From NCBI GenBank assembly GCA_947259415.1, contig CAMYMI010000015.1, positions 1 through 57,808 of the forward strand: 57,808 nt of DNA, written 5' to 3'. The position numbers were made by a program, and so were the translations under genes. A model generated the notes under the pieces. That model was not told the DNA's origin. It made no database searches and saw only the letters and a list, made by a program, of their open reading frames with translations. Below are positions 42,875 through 51,142 of this stretch, piece by piece (the first letter of the stretch is position 1; every line of letters begins with the position of its first letter). The stretch is from an uncultured Ectothiorhodospiraceae bacterium (GTDB lineage: Bacteria; Pseudomonadota; Gammaproteobacteria; UBA9214).

Positions 42875-44020
42875 TTATTGCCAGCGTTTTATCAGCAAAC
42901 GAAATGGGCGGATGAAATAGTAGAGAAACGCGAGATTTCCGGGTAGTTTGATAACAGCCTGATCAGAACTGTTTGGGGTGATCGCCCACTTTAACCAGTC
43001 ACCACTCCTGCGCAACGATGAATCAGTTAGCGACAGGTAATAGTTTTGCGCGTTGGCATGGTGGATGAGTTGCATTACCGTATTTTCCTTCTGCCCGTTC
43101 GACTCCAGGAACAAGTGATCCTGTAATTCATCGACCGCCCTATTGATACTCTGATGATTGAATAATCGTACCGGACCGACTGATGGCAATTTCATATCTA
43201 TCAGGCGATGGGTGAACAAGACTGCCGCTACCAACATGCGCTGGCAGCCTATACGTCGTGCCCGTTGAAATGCCGCTATCCAGTCTGCATCGGTATAGGT
43301 ACCAGTCAGGGCTGCGATTTCACTGAGATGGTGCAGCGAGGGTCGCCAGTATTCCTTGGTTGCGTTGATTGCCATGACGAGCAAGGTGTCACAGCGAGAG
43401 AATGTTATTACTGGCCGGTTCAGTAAGATAACCTCTGTAACATCTTCCCATAGAAGTGCAGGATTAATATGCAGCCCGCCGGTGGGTATTCCCCAGTGCA
43501 GGTCAATGTGGATTCGTTGTGAATCATGCACCAGAGTGGATTGGAGGGCGTCTTGATAACGTTCCTTGACGCTGTAGCCTGCGGACTCCAGAAGTCGCTC
43601 GGCGTTTTCGTGTTCACCCGGTTTGACCAGAAGATCGATATCTCCGCAGGCCCGCAGCGCCAGATCACCATAACTGAGCATGGCCGAGACAGTACCCTTG
43701 AAAGGCACAACATTAATTTCCTCCGCCTTGAACAGATCGATCAGCCGTAGCAGTTCCATTGCAAGGACCAGATTATGCTGGGTGCTGTCTCGATGATGTG
43801 CATGTAACTCGGACTGAATATCGACACTGAGCAAATTCGCGGCATGTTCGCTCATATGAGATGCAAGCAATGGGATAATTCGATAGTTCTTGGCGTGCCG
43901 AAAGATAATTCGCCAATCCAGTTCCTGCTCCAGCAGGAAGCGGATGCGACTGACAGCATCTCCCGTCACCTGCGGGCGCGCACAAAGCAATAACAGCTCA
44001 ATTTCGGGTGACTGCAGCAT
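42875..44020 (-). CDS. Nucleotidyltransferase-family protein of the HprK-related type system
   Basis: 381 residues, no signal peptide. The central part has the polymerase-beta-like nucleotidyltransferase signature 'VPFKGTVSAMLSYGDLALRACGDIDLLV' with the metal-binding Asp-x-Asp, followed by helical regions. Proteins of this class occur beside HPr-kinase-like and PqqD-like proteins in small cassettes linked to peptide or surface-polymer modification. Those partners are encoded divergently just next to it (44286-45576). AT content is clearly higher than in the neighbouring core genes. Substrate unknown. Confidence 0.84.
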   Translation of the reverse strand: MLQSPEIELLLLCARPQVTGDAVSRIRFLLEQELDWRIIFRHAKNYRIIPLLASHMSEHAANLLSVDIQSELHAHHRDSTQHNLVLAMELLRLIDLFKAEEINVVPFKGTVSAMLSYGDLALRACGDIDLLVKPGEHENAERLLESAGYSVKERYQDALQSTLVHDSQRIHIDLHWGIPTGGLHINPALLWEDVTEVILLNRPVITFSRCDTLLVMAINATKEYWRPSLHHLSEIAALTGTYTDADWIAAFQRARRIGCQRMLVAAVLFTHRLIDMKLPSVGPVRLFNHQSINRAVDELQDHLFLESNGQKENTVMQLIHHANAQNYYLSLTDSSLRRSGDWLKWAITPNSSDQAVIKLPGNLAFLYYFIRPFRLLIKRWQ

Positions 44021-44285
44021 CTTTATTACCAGTGTGGCAATTTGTCTTCATACGACGAAATCTTTCGCAAGACTGCTGCTTCGCTGTCTTTAGTTAATAA
44101 ACAGTGAGAGACGGGCAGTTGGATATATCAAAGTCGTGCCCTCGATTTATTGCAGCTAGCTTGCCTTGGTTCTATTTGAATCCTGTGATTCCATGTTATA
44201 TGTCGATTATTTTCTTGCGATAATATGGCATTTCACGTTCAATTAGAAAAGAGTGTTCAAAAACTAGATCCTGGACGGAATTAAT

Positions 44286-44546
44286 ATGCCATCAAAAATC
44301 AGGCCAGATGTCACTATCCAGCATGTTGGCGATGAATCACTGGTTCTCGATCTCAAAACGGGTCAGATACACCAACTCAATCCAACCGCGGCCTGGATAC
44401 TGGCACAGTGCGATGGGGAAAAATCAACAGAATCCATAAGCAAAGAGTTTGCTGAACAGTTTTCCCTGGAGTCCGATGTAGCAGAGACTGATGTCACCAA
44501 CACAATCCAACAGTTAGCCCAGATCAAGGTTATTGATATTGATTGA
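44286..44546 (+). CDS. PqqD-like peptide-binding protein
   Basis: 86 residues with the PqqD fold: beta hairpin 'DESLVLDLKTGQIHQLNPTAAWILAQCDGEKS' followed by helices ('VTNTIQQLAQIKVIDID'). PqqD domains are RRE-type modules that bind precursor peptides and bring them to the modifying enzyme. It leads a probable operon with the HprK-like kinase. Its target may be the small Tat-leader peptide at 45984. Confidence 0.9.
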   Translation: MPSKIRPDVTIQHVGDESLVLDLKTGQIHQLNPTAAWILAQCDGEKSTESISKEFAEQFSLESDVAETDVTNTIQQLAQIKVIDID

Positions 44547-44688
44547 GGCGCAATCTAAGGTCACTGCACGATACCTCTAGTGAGGATAGTTGAGGGTGGC
44601 TAGATATAATTGCAAGTGACGCATGGCTAGCTATTAGATCGTATCTAATTGCAGGTGATGCGAAAATTTCCATTATTTGATCGAGAAC

Positions 44689-45576
44689 ATGACAGTACAG
44701 GAAGACAACATCAACGCTTCGGCTGACCAAGTTTCGGAAGTGACATCCACCAGCGATCATATTGTAAACTTCGAGATCTTCGGTGTCGGGGTGCAGGTGA
44801 ATTGTAATGACGACTACATTCGTCAACTGCTGCTGCAGAATTACAGTGCTTTTCTGGTTGAATCAGCCAATGCCGACCTGACCTATCGGGCCGTAACAAA
44901 ACCTGACGGCAGTGGGTATCAGTTGAACAGTTACCAGCTAGATTCATCCGATCCCGTAACGGATGGCGATTTTCTCTACAATTTTGAAAAAGACATCGAA
45001 CTGTCACTGCAGTTATTACGTAAAGAATGGTATTTCATCCATGGCGCCGCATTGACTTATGCAGGCAAGGCTTGCCTGCTGATAGCGCCGTCTGGTGGCG
45101 GTAAATCAACGACGACCTGGGCGTTGCTGAATAACGGATTCTGTTACCTGAGTGACGAGCTCGCGCCGGTGGATCCGCGCGACATGACCGTGGCTGCCTA
45201 CCCGCACGCGCTGTGTCTCAAGGCCGCGCCGCCCGCCTCTTTTCCTCTCCCCGATTCCACTCTGCGAACACGGCGTGCAATGCATGTCCCGGTCGAAGCA
45301 CTGCCCAATGGCTATCGAATGGAGCCAACGCCGTTGCATGGGATCTTTTTTGTTCAATTTAAGCCAGAGCTCACGTCACCGGTGATCAAACCCGTATCAG
45401 AGGGTGAAGCAGCCGCCCGAATCTATGCGAATACACTCAACCTCCTCGCCCATGCCGATCAAGGTCTGCCGGCTACGATTACCATCGCCCAACACGTTCC
45501 CGCATTTGAGATCTGCACTACCCGAGACTTGCTATTGAGCGTCGAGCTTTTGCGCGACACGCTCACCGCACTGTGA
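44689..45576 (+). CDS. HprK-related P-loop kinase
   Basis: 295 residues from ATG 44689 (a TTG four codons earlier is an alternative). Walker A 'IAPSGGGKSTTT' (near residue 130) is set in the HPr-kinase C-terminal fold: 'EWYFIHGAAL' before it and 'YLSDELAPVD' with the catalytic Asp after it. No PTS HPr protein is nearby. Such kinases (HPr-rel type) phosphorylate other targets. In lasso peptide clusters a related enzyme phosphorylates the precursor. Gap to pqqD is 142 bases. Confidence 0.88.
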   Translation: MTVQEDNINASADQVSEVTSTSDHIVNFEIFGVGVQVNCNDDYIRQLLLQNYSAFLVESANADLTYRAVTKPDGSGYQLNSYQLDSSDPVTDGDFLYNFEKDIELSLQLLRKEWYFIHGAALTYAGKACLLIAPSGGGKSTTTWALLNNGFCYLSDELAPVDPRDMTVAAYPHALCLKAAPPASFPLPDSTLRTRRAMHVPVEALPNGYRMEPTPLHGIFFVQFKPELTSPVIKPVSEGEAAARIYANTLNLLAHADQGLPATITIAQHVPAFEICTTRDLLLSVELLRDTLTAL

Positions 45577-45983
45577 AATAACCGCCAAATTATCGCCAGG
45601 TAGGCCCCAAGCCGGATAAGTGGCTAGGGGAAGAGGGTGGTCCGTACCCTGCCGGACTCCTGTAGAGGAGTTGCATACGTCTGTAATAATTTATCTAGCT
45701 TGGTCAATGTCTTAGCAGAGTCCTTGGCAAGAACCGTTTGGCTGCCCCATTTACCCCGGCTCGAGCATAGAGAATGTTAAAGATTGATTCGGAATCATGA
45801 AATAGGTGCCGAGCTGCAAGCCGAGCCTGGATAGCTTAAAGAAATTAATTAAATAACAAATAGTTAAGAAGGATTATGTTGGTTTAGAAGGGCGAAAGTC
45901 AGCTTCTTGACAGGAGAAAGGGCTTATCCTAAATTTAACAATGTACAAGTACAATAAATTGACGCGTCAAGAGGATGACAACA
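45577..45983. other. 407-base intergenic region before the Tat-leader peptide
   Basis: AT-rich and without a convincing frame. It contains a small hairpin (ACTCCT-GTAG-AGGAGT, 45656-45671), an inverted repeat TGTAC-AA-GTACA (45942-45953) and the palindrome TTGACGCGTCAA (45959-45970) just upstream of the ribosome site GAGG. A promoter for the peptide gene is probably within the last 150 bases. Confidence 0.5.
45959..45970. promoter_or_regulatory. 12-bp palindrome in front of the peptide gene
   Basis: TTGACGCGTCAA is a perfect palindrome ending just before the GAGG ribosome site of the Tat-leader peptide gene. It could be an operator or an RNA hairpin that affects initiation. Confidence 0.4.
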
Positions 45984-46202
45984 ATGGACAAGCATAATAA
46001 ATCGAGAAGGCAGTTTCTCAAGACAACCGCATACGTAGCACCTGCCATTTTGACTCTCAAAGCGGTGCCTGCTTTAGCGGGAAGAGGATCACCCCCACCC
46101 CAGGTACGAGGGTGCAATAATGGATTCGGGAATGGTAGCGATTGTGAACCCCCGGGTCACATAGATAACCTTAACGCTAACCACCAAGAACAAGACGACT
46201 GA
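45984..46202 (+). CDS. Small Tat-leader Cys/Gly-rich exported peptide
   Basis: 72 residues from the ATG that is nine bases after GAGG (an ATG three codons earlier is too close). The leader 'SRRQFLKTTAYVAPAILTLKAVPALA' has a textbook twin-arginine motif (SRRQFLK) and an AxA cleavage site. The mature ~40 residues have only two Cys, in 'GCNNGFGNGSDCEPPGH', followed by an Asn/Gln/Asp tail. A folded or cofactor-bearing state is implied by Tat export of so small a protein. With the PqqD-like and kinase-like genes upstream, it is a candidate substrate of that system (inference). Confidence 0.78.
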   Translation: MDKHNKSRRQFLKTTAYVAPAILTLKAVPALAGRGSPPPQVRGCNNGFGNGSDCEPPGHIDNLNANHQEQDD

Positions 46203-46544
46203 ATAAGGAATACCATCTTCCTATAAGGTTGGCTTGTGGTTTTGGCATGCCAGCACTACGCTGGCGTGCCAATTCCTATCAATAACCCGATAAAATCAGC
46301 CAATTTCACTGTACGACCACGAAAGAACTAAACCCGAAGCTTTATCTCGCACCAGTTGTTTCTGACCTGAATATTTCAGCCGGGATAAATTGCCAACAAA
46401 TATTGGTGCCCGTTGAGAGGCATCAAGCATCTGGCTGATGTGTTTCGGTGCGTGAACATGTACTAGAAGTAACCAGGCTGTTAATCCAGATATTAGCTAC
46501 CCGTTGCTGCAGGTGATATCCAGCGTACAGGAAACAGCATCGAC
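46203..46544. other. 342-base intergenic region
   Basis: Apart from the terminator-like hairpin at 46242-46272 I see no gene or repeat here. AT-rich. Confidence 0.45.
46242..46272 (+). terminator. Terminator-like hairpin after the Tat-leader peptide gene
   Basis: A 13-bp stem (TTGGCATGCCAGC / GCTGGCGTGCCAA, one G-T pair) with a five-base loop lies 39 bases after the stop. Only a short T/C stretch follows. Confidence 0.7.
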
Positions 46545-46943
46545 TCAGCCTCGCACATAACGAAAAAACTCCATATGCAGCGGCCAGCCACTCTCATCGA
46601 CCACAGTCACTGACCACTCGCCAACCTGACCAGGTTCGATAGCGACCCTTGAATAAACCCGCCAACGCGGACCGCCCACTTCGAACGTCTTGACTAAAAC
46701 CAGACGTCCCTGATATTTCCAGCGGTGTGAGACCTTGCGCCCCTGAAGGTGCCTGAGATCCGTAAAGAAATATAGTTGATTTGCGGGTGATCTCAGCAAC
46801 ACGACTTCATCCACTGGCTCGCGGTTTCTGATAGCTGTGGCAAACTGGGCCCGCGCCACCTGCCAGTTTGGATCGGGAATAGCAGATTCTTCGGCTTGCG
46901 CAGGCAAGCCTAGAATCAGCACTAACCAGGCCCATCGAAACAT
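46545..46943 (-). CDS. Exported DUF2914 protein
   Basis: 132 residues from the ATG at 46943, which has a perfect GAGGGAGG site. The frame is open further upstream without a better start. A signal peptide (1-17, 'AQA') is followed by a DUF2914 beta-sandwich ('YFFTDLRHLQGRKVSHRWKYQGRLV', 'WRVYSRVAIEPGQVGEWSVTVVDESGWPL'). Function unknown. It may bind carbohydrate or other envelope ligands. It lies in the AT-richer islet. Confidence 0.85.
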   Translation of the reverse strand: MFRWAWLVLILGLPAQAEESAIPDPNWQVARAQFATAIRNREPVDEVVLLRSPANQLYFFTDLRHLQGRKVSHRWKYQGRLVLVKTFEVGGPRWRVYSRVAIEPGQVGEWSVTVVDESGWPLHMEFFRYVRG

Positions 46944-47341
46944 CAGTCTTCCTCCCTCGAATTTTTTTGTACGATTTATTCGTCTGGCCGGGCGAGCCTG
47001 ACTCGACACTTCCGTCAATTGGCTCTCGGATCTGGCAGGCATCTGTCACATATGCTGTAAATGCAGTTACAAGCAAGGTGACATCATGATCGTACAGCAT
47101 GCCGATAAGGCAAATAAAGCGCCGCGCAGCATCGTCATGATTCTCGCCCTCATCGGTGAGTCGCCAGCCGGGTTGTGAAGAACGAGGGCGAGATTATTGC
47201 TTTCCAAACGGGCATGAACAGTATCTCAATGGTTATGTGTGAAGACAGGCTAAATTGATTCCCGTGACTGTTGTCCCGGAGACCGCCAGGTGGTGACTAT
47301 ATGACCTCGGAGCCTGTAAACTTGTGTACGACGACTGCCTT
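46944..47341. other. 398-base region between the DUF2914 gene and tRNA-Gly
   Basis: Holds the promoter of the DUF2914 gene and a possible 30-codon frame at 47086-47178. Nothing else stands out. Confidence 0.45.
47086..47178 (+). CDS. Possible 30-residue peptide
   Basis: An ATG with AAGGTG seven bases upstream opens 30 codons: a basic N-terminal half, then a hydrophobic stretch (IVMILALIG) and a short tail. It could be a small peptide or the remains of a truncated gene. Weak. Confidence 0.25.
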   Translation: MIVQHADKANKAPRSIVMILALIGESPAGL

Positions 47342-47415
47342 GCGGGTGTAGTTCAATGGTAGAACCTCAGCTTCCCAAGCTGATGACGTGGGTTCGATTC
47401 CCATCACCCGCTCCA
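47342..47415 (+). tRNA. tRNA-Gly (anticodon CCC)
   Basis: 74 bases including an encoded CCA. Acceptor stem GCGGGTG / CACCCGC, D arm, anticodon stem TCAGC / GCTGA with loop TTCCCAA (anticodon CCC, reads GGG), and T arm with TTCGATT all fold correctly. Confidence 0.96.
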
Positions 47416-47852
47416 TTCACGCACAGGAGCCCTGAAACGAGCACTTATTGTCCCCGGTCGCCTCTGGGGGCGGGTCTCCAGCACAATATTCCCCTCACTG
47501 GTATCCCGGTAGTCTGATTCGATCCTGTATTGCATCGACGGGGCCGGGTCTAACGCCGGCCATCCTCGCGGACTGCCCAGCGAATTTCAGACAGGCATTC
47601 CTGTGCCTAATCCTACCCATTCCCATGGCAAATCTAATACCCCTATAAATAGAAACATATAGTAATTTAATAAAACAGTTATATACTTATCATTACCGGT
47701 TCGATACAGCGTGTTGAACGGGTGTTTGACCCGAGCATCAGGGTGACCTGATAAACACCAGATAATCTGAACTGTGGTGTGTCGGGTGTTGGGAATCACC
47801 GTCTATCGGTTGATAGTTACTTTATTATTCAGGTAGATAAAGGAGAAATAGC
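47416..47852. other. 437-base region between tRNA-Gly and the 29-residue peptide gene
   Basis: The first half has no convincing gene (a 66-codon frame at 47448 has a random-looking composition). A possible -10 box, TATACT (47682-47687), precedes a strongly structured leader (47719-47816) and the ribosome site AGGAGA at 47841. Confidence 0.5.
47719..47816 (+). ncRNA. Candidate structured 5' leader with GNRA hairpin and pseudoknot
   Basis: P1 (GGTGTTT 47721-47727 / AAACACC 47753-47759) encloses a nine-base left bulge and P2 (ATCAGG 47737-47742 / CCTGAT 47747-47752) capped by the GNRA tetraloop GTGA. The bulge segment ACCCGA (47729-47734) can pair with TCGGGT (47782-47787) as a pseudoknot. A competing hairpin CGGGT / ACCCG (47719-47733) excludes P1. 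A further hairpin CTATC-GGTT-GATAG follows at 47803-47816. No known riboswitch consensus is recognised. Confidence 0.5.
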
Positions 47853-47942
47853 ATGTGCGATGGATGCGTAAAATTGTTAGCAGGTTATCTGATCCTGGTC
47901 CTCGCCTTCGGGACGGTGATCTATTTTCAGGTAATTAGCTGA
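47853..47942 (+). CDS. 29-residue membrane peptide
   Basis: ATG with an AGGAGA site five bases upstream. It encodes a short N-terminus with a CDGC motif and one membrane helix (about residues 8-26, LLAGYLILVLAFGTVIYF). Its size resembles small single-span subunits of membrane complexes. It lies between a structured leader and the second sulfur-globule gene (128 bases on). I cannot name it. Confidence 0.6.
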   Translation: MCDGCVKLLAGYLILVLAFGTVIYFQVIS

Positions 47943-48069
47943 TTACTATAAAAGTAATATATTTATTTACTAAATAAGTAATAAGTAATCTGCTGTTCGT
48001 GTACGGCCTGCCAGTGGGTCGGTGAAATTTTTTAACTTATATCAATCAATTTTAACGGAGACACTTATC

Positions 48070-48855
48070 ATGAAAAAATTAGCGGGTGTGATATCCGCCG
48101 CCACGCTGGTAGTTGCTTCGGCTTCTGCTTCAGCCTGGTGGGGAAATGACGGCTTCTGGGGAAATGACGGCTGGGGCGACGGTCACTTCGATGGCGGTTT
48201 CAGCATGGGCTTCAGCGGTCACGGTCGTGGTCGAGGTTATGGCCGCGGCTACGGGTATGACTATCCGTACTACGGCTATGGTCCTTATGGCTACGGTGTA
48301 GCCCCTTATGGTTACGGCGCGCCCGCGGTTGACGTGGTGCCGGCCGAAACGACTGTCCAGGTTCCGCTTCAGTCCAGTGTCGTGACCCCGGTTCAGCCGA
48401 CCTATGTTGCCCCGGTGCAGCCGACATTCGAACTGACCGAAGAGCAGCGCCAGGCGATGGCCGATCAGCAGGCCAAGGCCGTCGAGCACATGCAGAATGC
48501 ACAGCGTCAGGCTGCCGAGTTCCATGCGGCCCAGTTTGCTCCGATCGCCGAGATGGAGCGTGAGATGATTGAGCAGCGCAATGCCGATATGCTGGAGATG
48601 CAGAAGCACATGCAGGAGATGCAGACCGAGATGCAGGAGTCCATACAGCAGCATCCGGCCATGGGTTTCGAGCGTCCGGTCTTCGGTTTTGACCGTACCC
48701 TGGATGCCGACCGTGATGCCTACCTGCAGGAAGTCGAGGTTCGCAGGGAAGAGTCACGCAAGGCAGCAGAGCAGCGTCGTCTCGAGGCCGAGGAGCGTTT
48801 CAAGGCTCGCCGTCTGGAGCGTACCAACCGGGGCAAGGCCGACACCTGCGCCTAA
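48070..48855 (+). CDS. Sulfur-globule-family protein with a coiled-coil extension
   Basis: 261 residues from the ATG at 48070 (site GGAG upstream). The frame is open 48 bases earlier, but this start gives a clean signal peptide (1-22, 'ASASA'). The first ~85 mature residues copy the sulfur-globule pattern ([46 protein letters not shown]). A Val/Pro/Thr linker follows, then a ~130-residue charged coiled coil rich in Gln, Glu, Met and Arg ending in Cys-Ala. The second part is not present in the protein at 22125 and may tether or space the coat. A strong terminator follows. Confidence 0.86.
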   Translation: MKKLAGVISAATLVVASASASAWWGNDGFWGNDGWGDGHFDGGFSMGFSGHGRGRGYGRGYGYDYPYYGYGPYGYGVAPYGYGAPAVDVVPAETTVQVPLQSSVVTPVQPTYVAPVQPTFELTEEQRQAMADQQAKAVEHMQNAQRQAAEFHAAQFAPIAEMEREMIEQRNADMLEMQKHMQEMQTEMQESIQQHPAMGFERPVFGFDRTLDADRDAYLQEVEVRREESRKAAEQRRLEAEERFKARRLERTNRGKADTCA

Positions 48856-48909
48856 GCTGTAACAAATCTTTACACTGTACCGTGTCAGGTACAGGGCCCT
48901 ACCCGGAAA

Positions 48910-48946
48910 GGGGTGCGTGGTTTAATCACGCACCCCTTTTCTTTTT
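48910..48946 (+). terminator. Intrinsic terminator of the second sulfur-globule gene
   Basis: A perfect 10-bp stem (GGGGTGCGTG / CACGCACCCC), seven-base loop, then TTTTCTTTTT. Confidence 0.95.
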
Positions 48947-49034
48947 GCCGCCTTCAACCAATTAGGAAACAGGGATATGAGTTACTATACTGGGCTTATC
49001 GTCTTATACGCCTGCAGACACAAGGACAGGGATC

Positions 49035-51131
49035 ATGGGAAAGCTGATTAAAATCATTCTGGGTCTGGTGGGAGTCATCATCCTGCTGGTCGTCGTACTT
49101 GCCATCGCACTGCCATTCCTGGTCGACCCCAATGACTACAAGGACCGGATTGCCACGCTGGTGGAGGAGAAGACCGGCCGCACCCTGGCGATCGAAGGTG
49201 ATATCGGCCTGTCGGTGTTTCCCTGGCTGGGACTCGACATCGGTCCCACACGCCTCAGCAATGCGGAAGGCTTCGGTGAACAGCCGATGGCCAGCATGGA
49301 AAAGGTCCAGGTACGGGTCAAGCTGGTGCCGCTGCTGAGCAAGCAACTTGAAATGGACACCGTGAAACTGGATGGCCTGCGTCTGCGGCTGGGCAAGGAT
49401 GCCAGCGGCCGGAACAACTGGCAGGACCTGCAGGGTGAACCAGTGGCCGAGAAAGAAGCCGAGGCCCCGGGCACCGCACTGGCCGGACTGGCCATCGGCG
49501 GGGTGCAGGTGACTGATGCCGAAGTCCTCTGGGAGGACAAGGCAGCCGGGAGCCGCTATGTCATCGATGACCTGGCGTTCAGCACCGGCGCCATCGAGCC
49601 CGGTAAGGCCTTCGATCTCGATCTGCAATTCCTGGTCGAGTCCACTGAGCCGGCTATGGCCGGCCACTTTGACCTGCAGGGTGAGGTACTGGTCGCATCA
49701 TCGCTGCAGGCCGTGGATATCAACGGGACCTCTCTCAAGCTCGACCTGAAAGGCGCCGGTATTCCCGGGGAGCAGATAGACCTGGCGCTGGCTACGGATA
49801 TTGCGCTGGACCTGGAGGCGCAGACGCTCAACATGCCCCAGCTGATCGTAGAAACCCTGGGACTGAAGCTCACGGGCAACGCCAGCGGGTCGGCGATTGG
49901 CGGGGATGACCCGCGCTTCAAGGGCACCCTGGCGATTGACGAATTCGTCCCGCGGAAGGTCATCAAGGCGCTTGGCCAGGCCGTACCGGAGACCGCGGAC
50001 GCTGCGGTGCTGGGCAAGGCAGGTGCCCGCCTGGACTGGGAGGCCTCGACCCGTCATGCGGCGGCCACCTCCCTGAAATTCCAGCTCGATGACACCACGC
50101 TGAATGGCAGTGTGCGCATCGACGAGTTCAGCAAGCCGGCCATCGGTTTCAAGCTGCAGGCCGACCAGCTCGACCTGGACCGCTATTTACCGCCGCCGAG
50201 CGAGGATTCCAAGGCAGTCGCCGCCACCCCGGCCGCGGCAGCCGCTGGCGGTGCAGGTGCCTTGCCGGTCGATGCCCTGCGTGGGCTGAACCTGTCGGGA
50301 ACCCTGAAGCTGGCCAGTCTCAAGGCCTACAACCTGCGTTCCACGGACATCGAGTTCACCGTCAAGGCAAACAACGGCCTGCTGCGCATCAATCCGGCCG
50401 GCGCGAAGATGTACGGCGGCCAATACCGCGGTGACATTACCGTGGACGCACGCAAGGACACCCCGGTGCTGTCTCTGAACGAAAAGGTCAGTGGGGTGCA
50501 GGCCGGGCCGTTGCTGAAGGACCTGACCGGGGACGACAAACTGCTGGGCACGGCCAATCTGCAGGCCACGCTGAAGGGCCGCGGCGCCACCCCGGAACAG
50601 CTGCGCCAGACGCTCAACGGCAATGCCGCGTTCGCCTTCACGGACGGTGCCGTCAAGGGCGTGAATATCGCCTCCCTGATTCGCAACGCCCAGGCCAAGC
50701 TCAAGGGGCAGCCGATCCCGTCAGACAACCTGCCCAACCAGACCGACTTTGCCGAGCTGCGCGGCACGGCGACCGTGACCAATGGCGTGGTCAGGAACAA
50801 TGACCTGTCGCTGCAGTCCCCGTTGCTGCGGGTCACTGGTGAGGGCGAGGTCAGCCTGCCGGAGGAGACCATCGACTACCTGCTGACGACCAAGATTGTG
50901 GGCAGCATCGAGGGGCAGGGCGGCAAGGGACTGGCCGAACTCAAGGGTGTGGCCATACCGGTGCGTATCGGTGGCACCTTCAGCAAACCGAGCTACACCC
51001 CGGATATCGGCGCGGCCCTGAGCGAGGGGGCCAAGGCCAAGGTCGAGGAGAAGGTCGAAGAGAAGAAAGAAGAACTCAAGCAGAAGGTCGAAGACAAGCT
51101 GCAAGACAAGCTGAAGGGACTGTTCAAGTAA
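49035..51131 (+). CDS. AsmA family protein
   Basis: 698 residues. An N-terminal membrane helix (about 5-26) is followed by the AsmA/bridge-like lipid transfer domain, with 'LVDPNDYKDRIATLVEEKTGRTLAIEGDIGLSVFPWLGLDIG' as the family opening, long beta-rich repeats, and the AsmA C-terminal region ('GVAIPVRIGGTFSKPSYTPDI'). An Ala/Gly linker lies near residue 400, and the end is a Lys/Glu coiled coil. AsmA proteins act in phospholipid transport or outer-membrane assembly. Followed closely by the SRPBCC gene. Confidence 0.92.
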   Translation: MGKLIKIILGLVGVIILLVVVLAIALPFLVDPNDYKDRIATLVEEKTGRTLAIEGDIGLSVFPWLGLDIGPTRLSNAEGFGEQPMASMEKVQVRVKLVPLLSKQLEMDTVKLDGLRLRLGKDASGRNNWQDLQGEPVAEKEAEAPGTALAGLAIGGVQVTDAEVLWEDKAAGSRYVIDDLAFSTGAIEPGKAFDLDLQFLVESTEPAMAGHFDLQGEVLVASSLQAVDINGTSLKLDLKGAGIPGEQIDLALATDIALDLEAQTLNMPQLIVETLGLKLTGNASGSAIGGDDPRFKGTLAIDEFVPRKVIKALGQAVPETADAAVLGKAGARLDWEASTRHAAATSLKFQLDDTTLNGSVRIDEFSKPAIGFKLQADQLDLDRYLPPPSEDSKAVAATPAAAAAGGAGALPVDALRGLNLSGTLKLASLKAYNLRSTDIEFTVKANNGLLRINPAGAKMYGGQYRGDITVDARKDTPVLSLNEKVSGVQAGPLLKDLTGDDKLLGTANLQATLKGRGATPEQLRQTLNGNAAFAFTDGAVKGVNIASLIRNAQAKLKGQPIPSDNLPNQTDFAELRGTATVTNGVVRNNDLSLQSPLLRVTGEGEVSLPEETIDYLLTTKIVGSIEGQGGKGLAELKGVAIPVRIGGTFSKPSYTPDIGAALSEGAKAKVEEKVEEKKEELKQKVEDKLQDKLKGLFK

Positions 51132-51142
51132 GGTAACGGCCG

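Noticed and set aside
42875-46202. Lasso peptide biosynthesis cluster
   Set aside because: PqqD-, HprK- and nucleotidyltransferase-like genes occur in such clusters, but there is no asparagine-synthetase-like cyclase and no transglutaminase-like leader peptidase.
47448-47648. 66-codon frame after tRNA-Gly
   Set aside because: Random-looking composition, no ribosome site, runs into the AT-rich leader.
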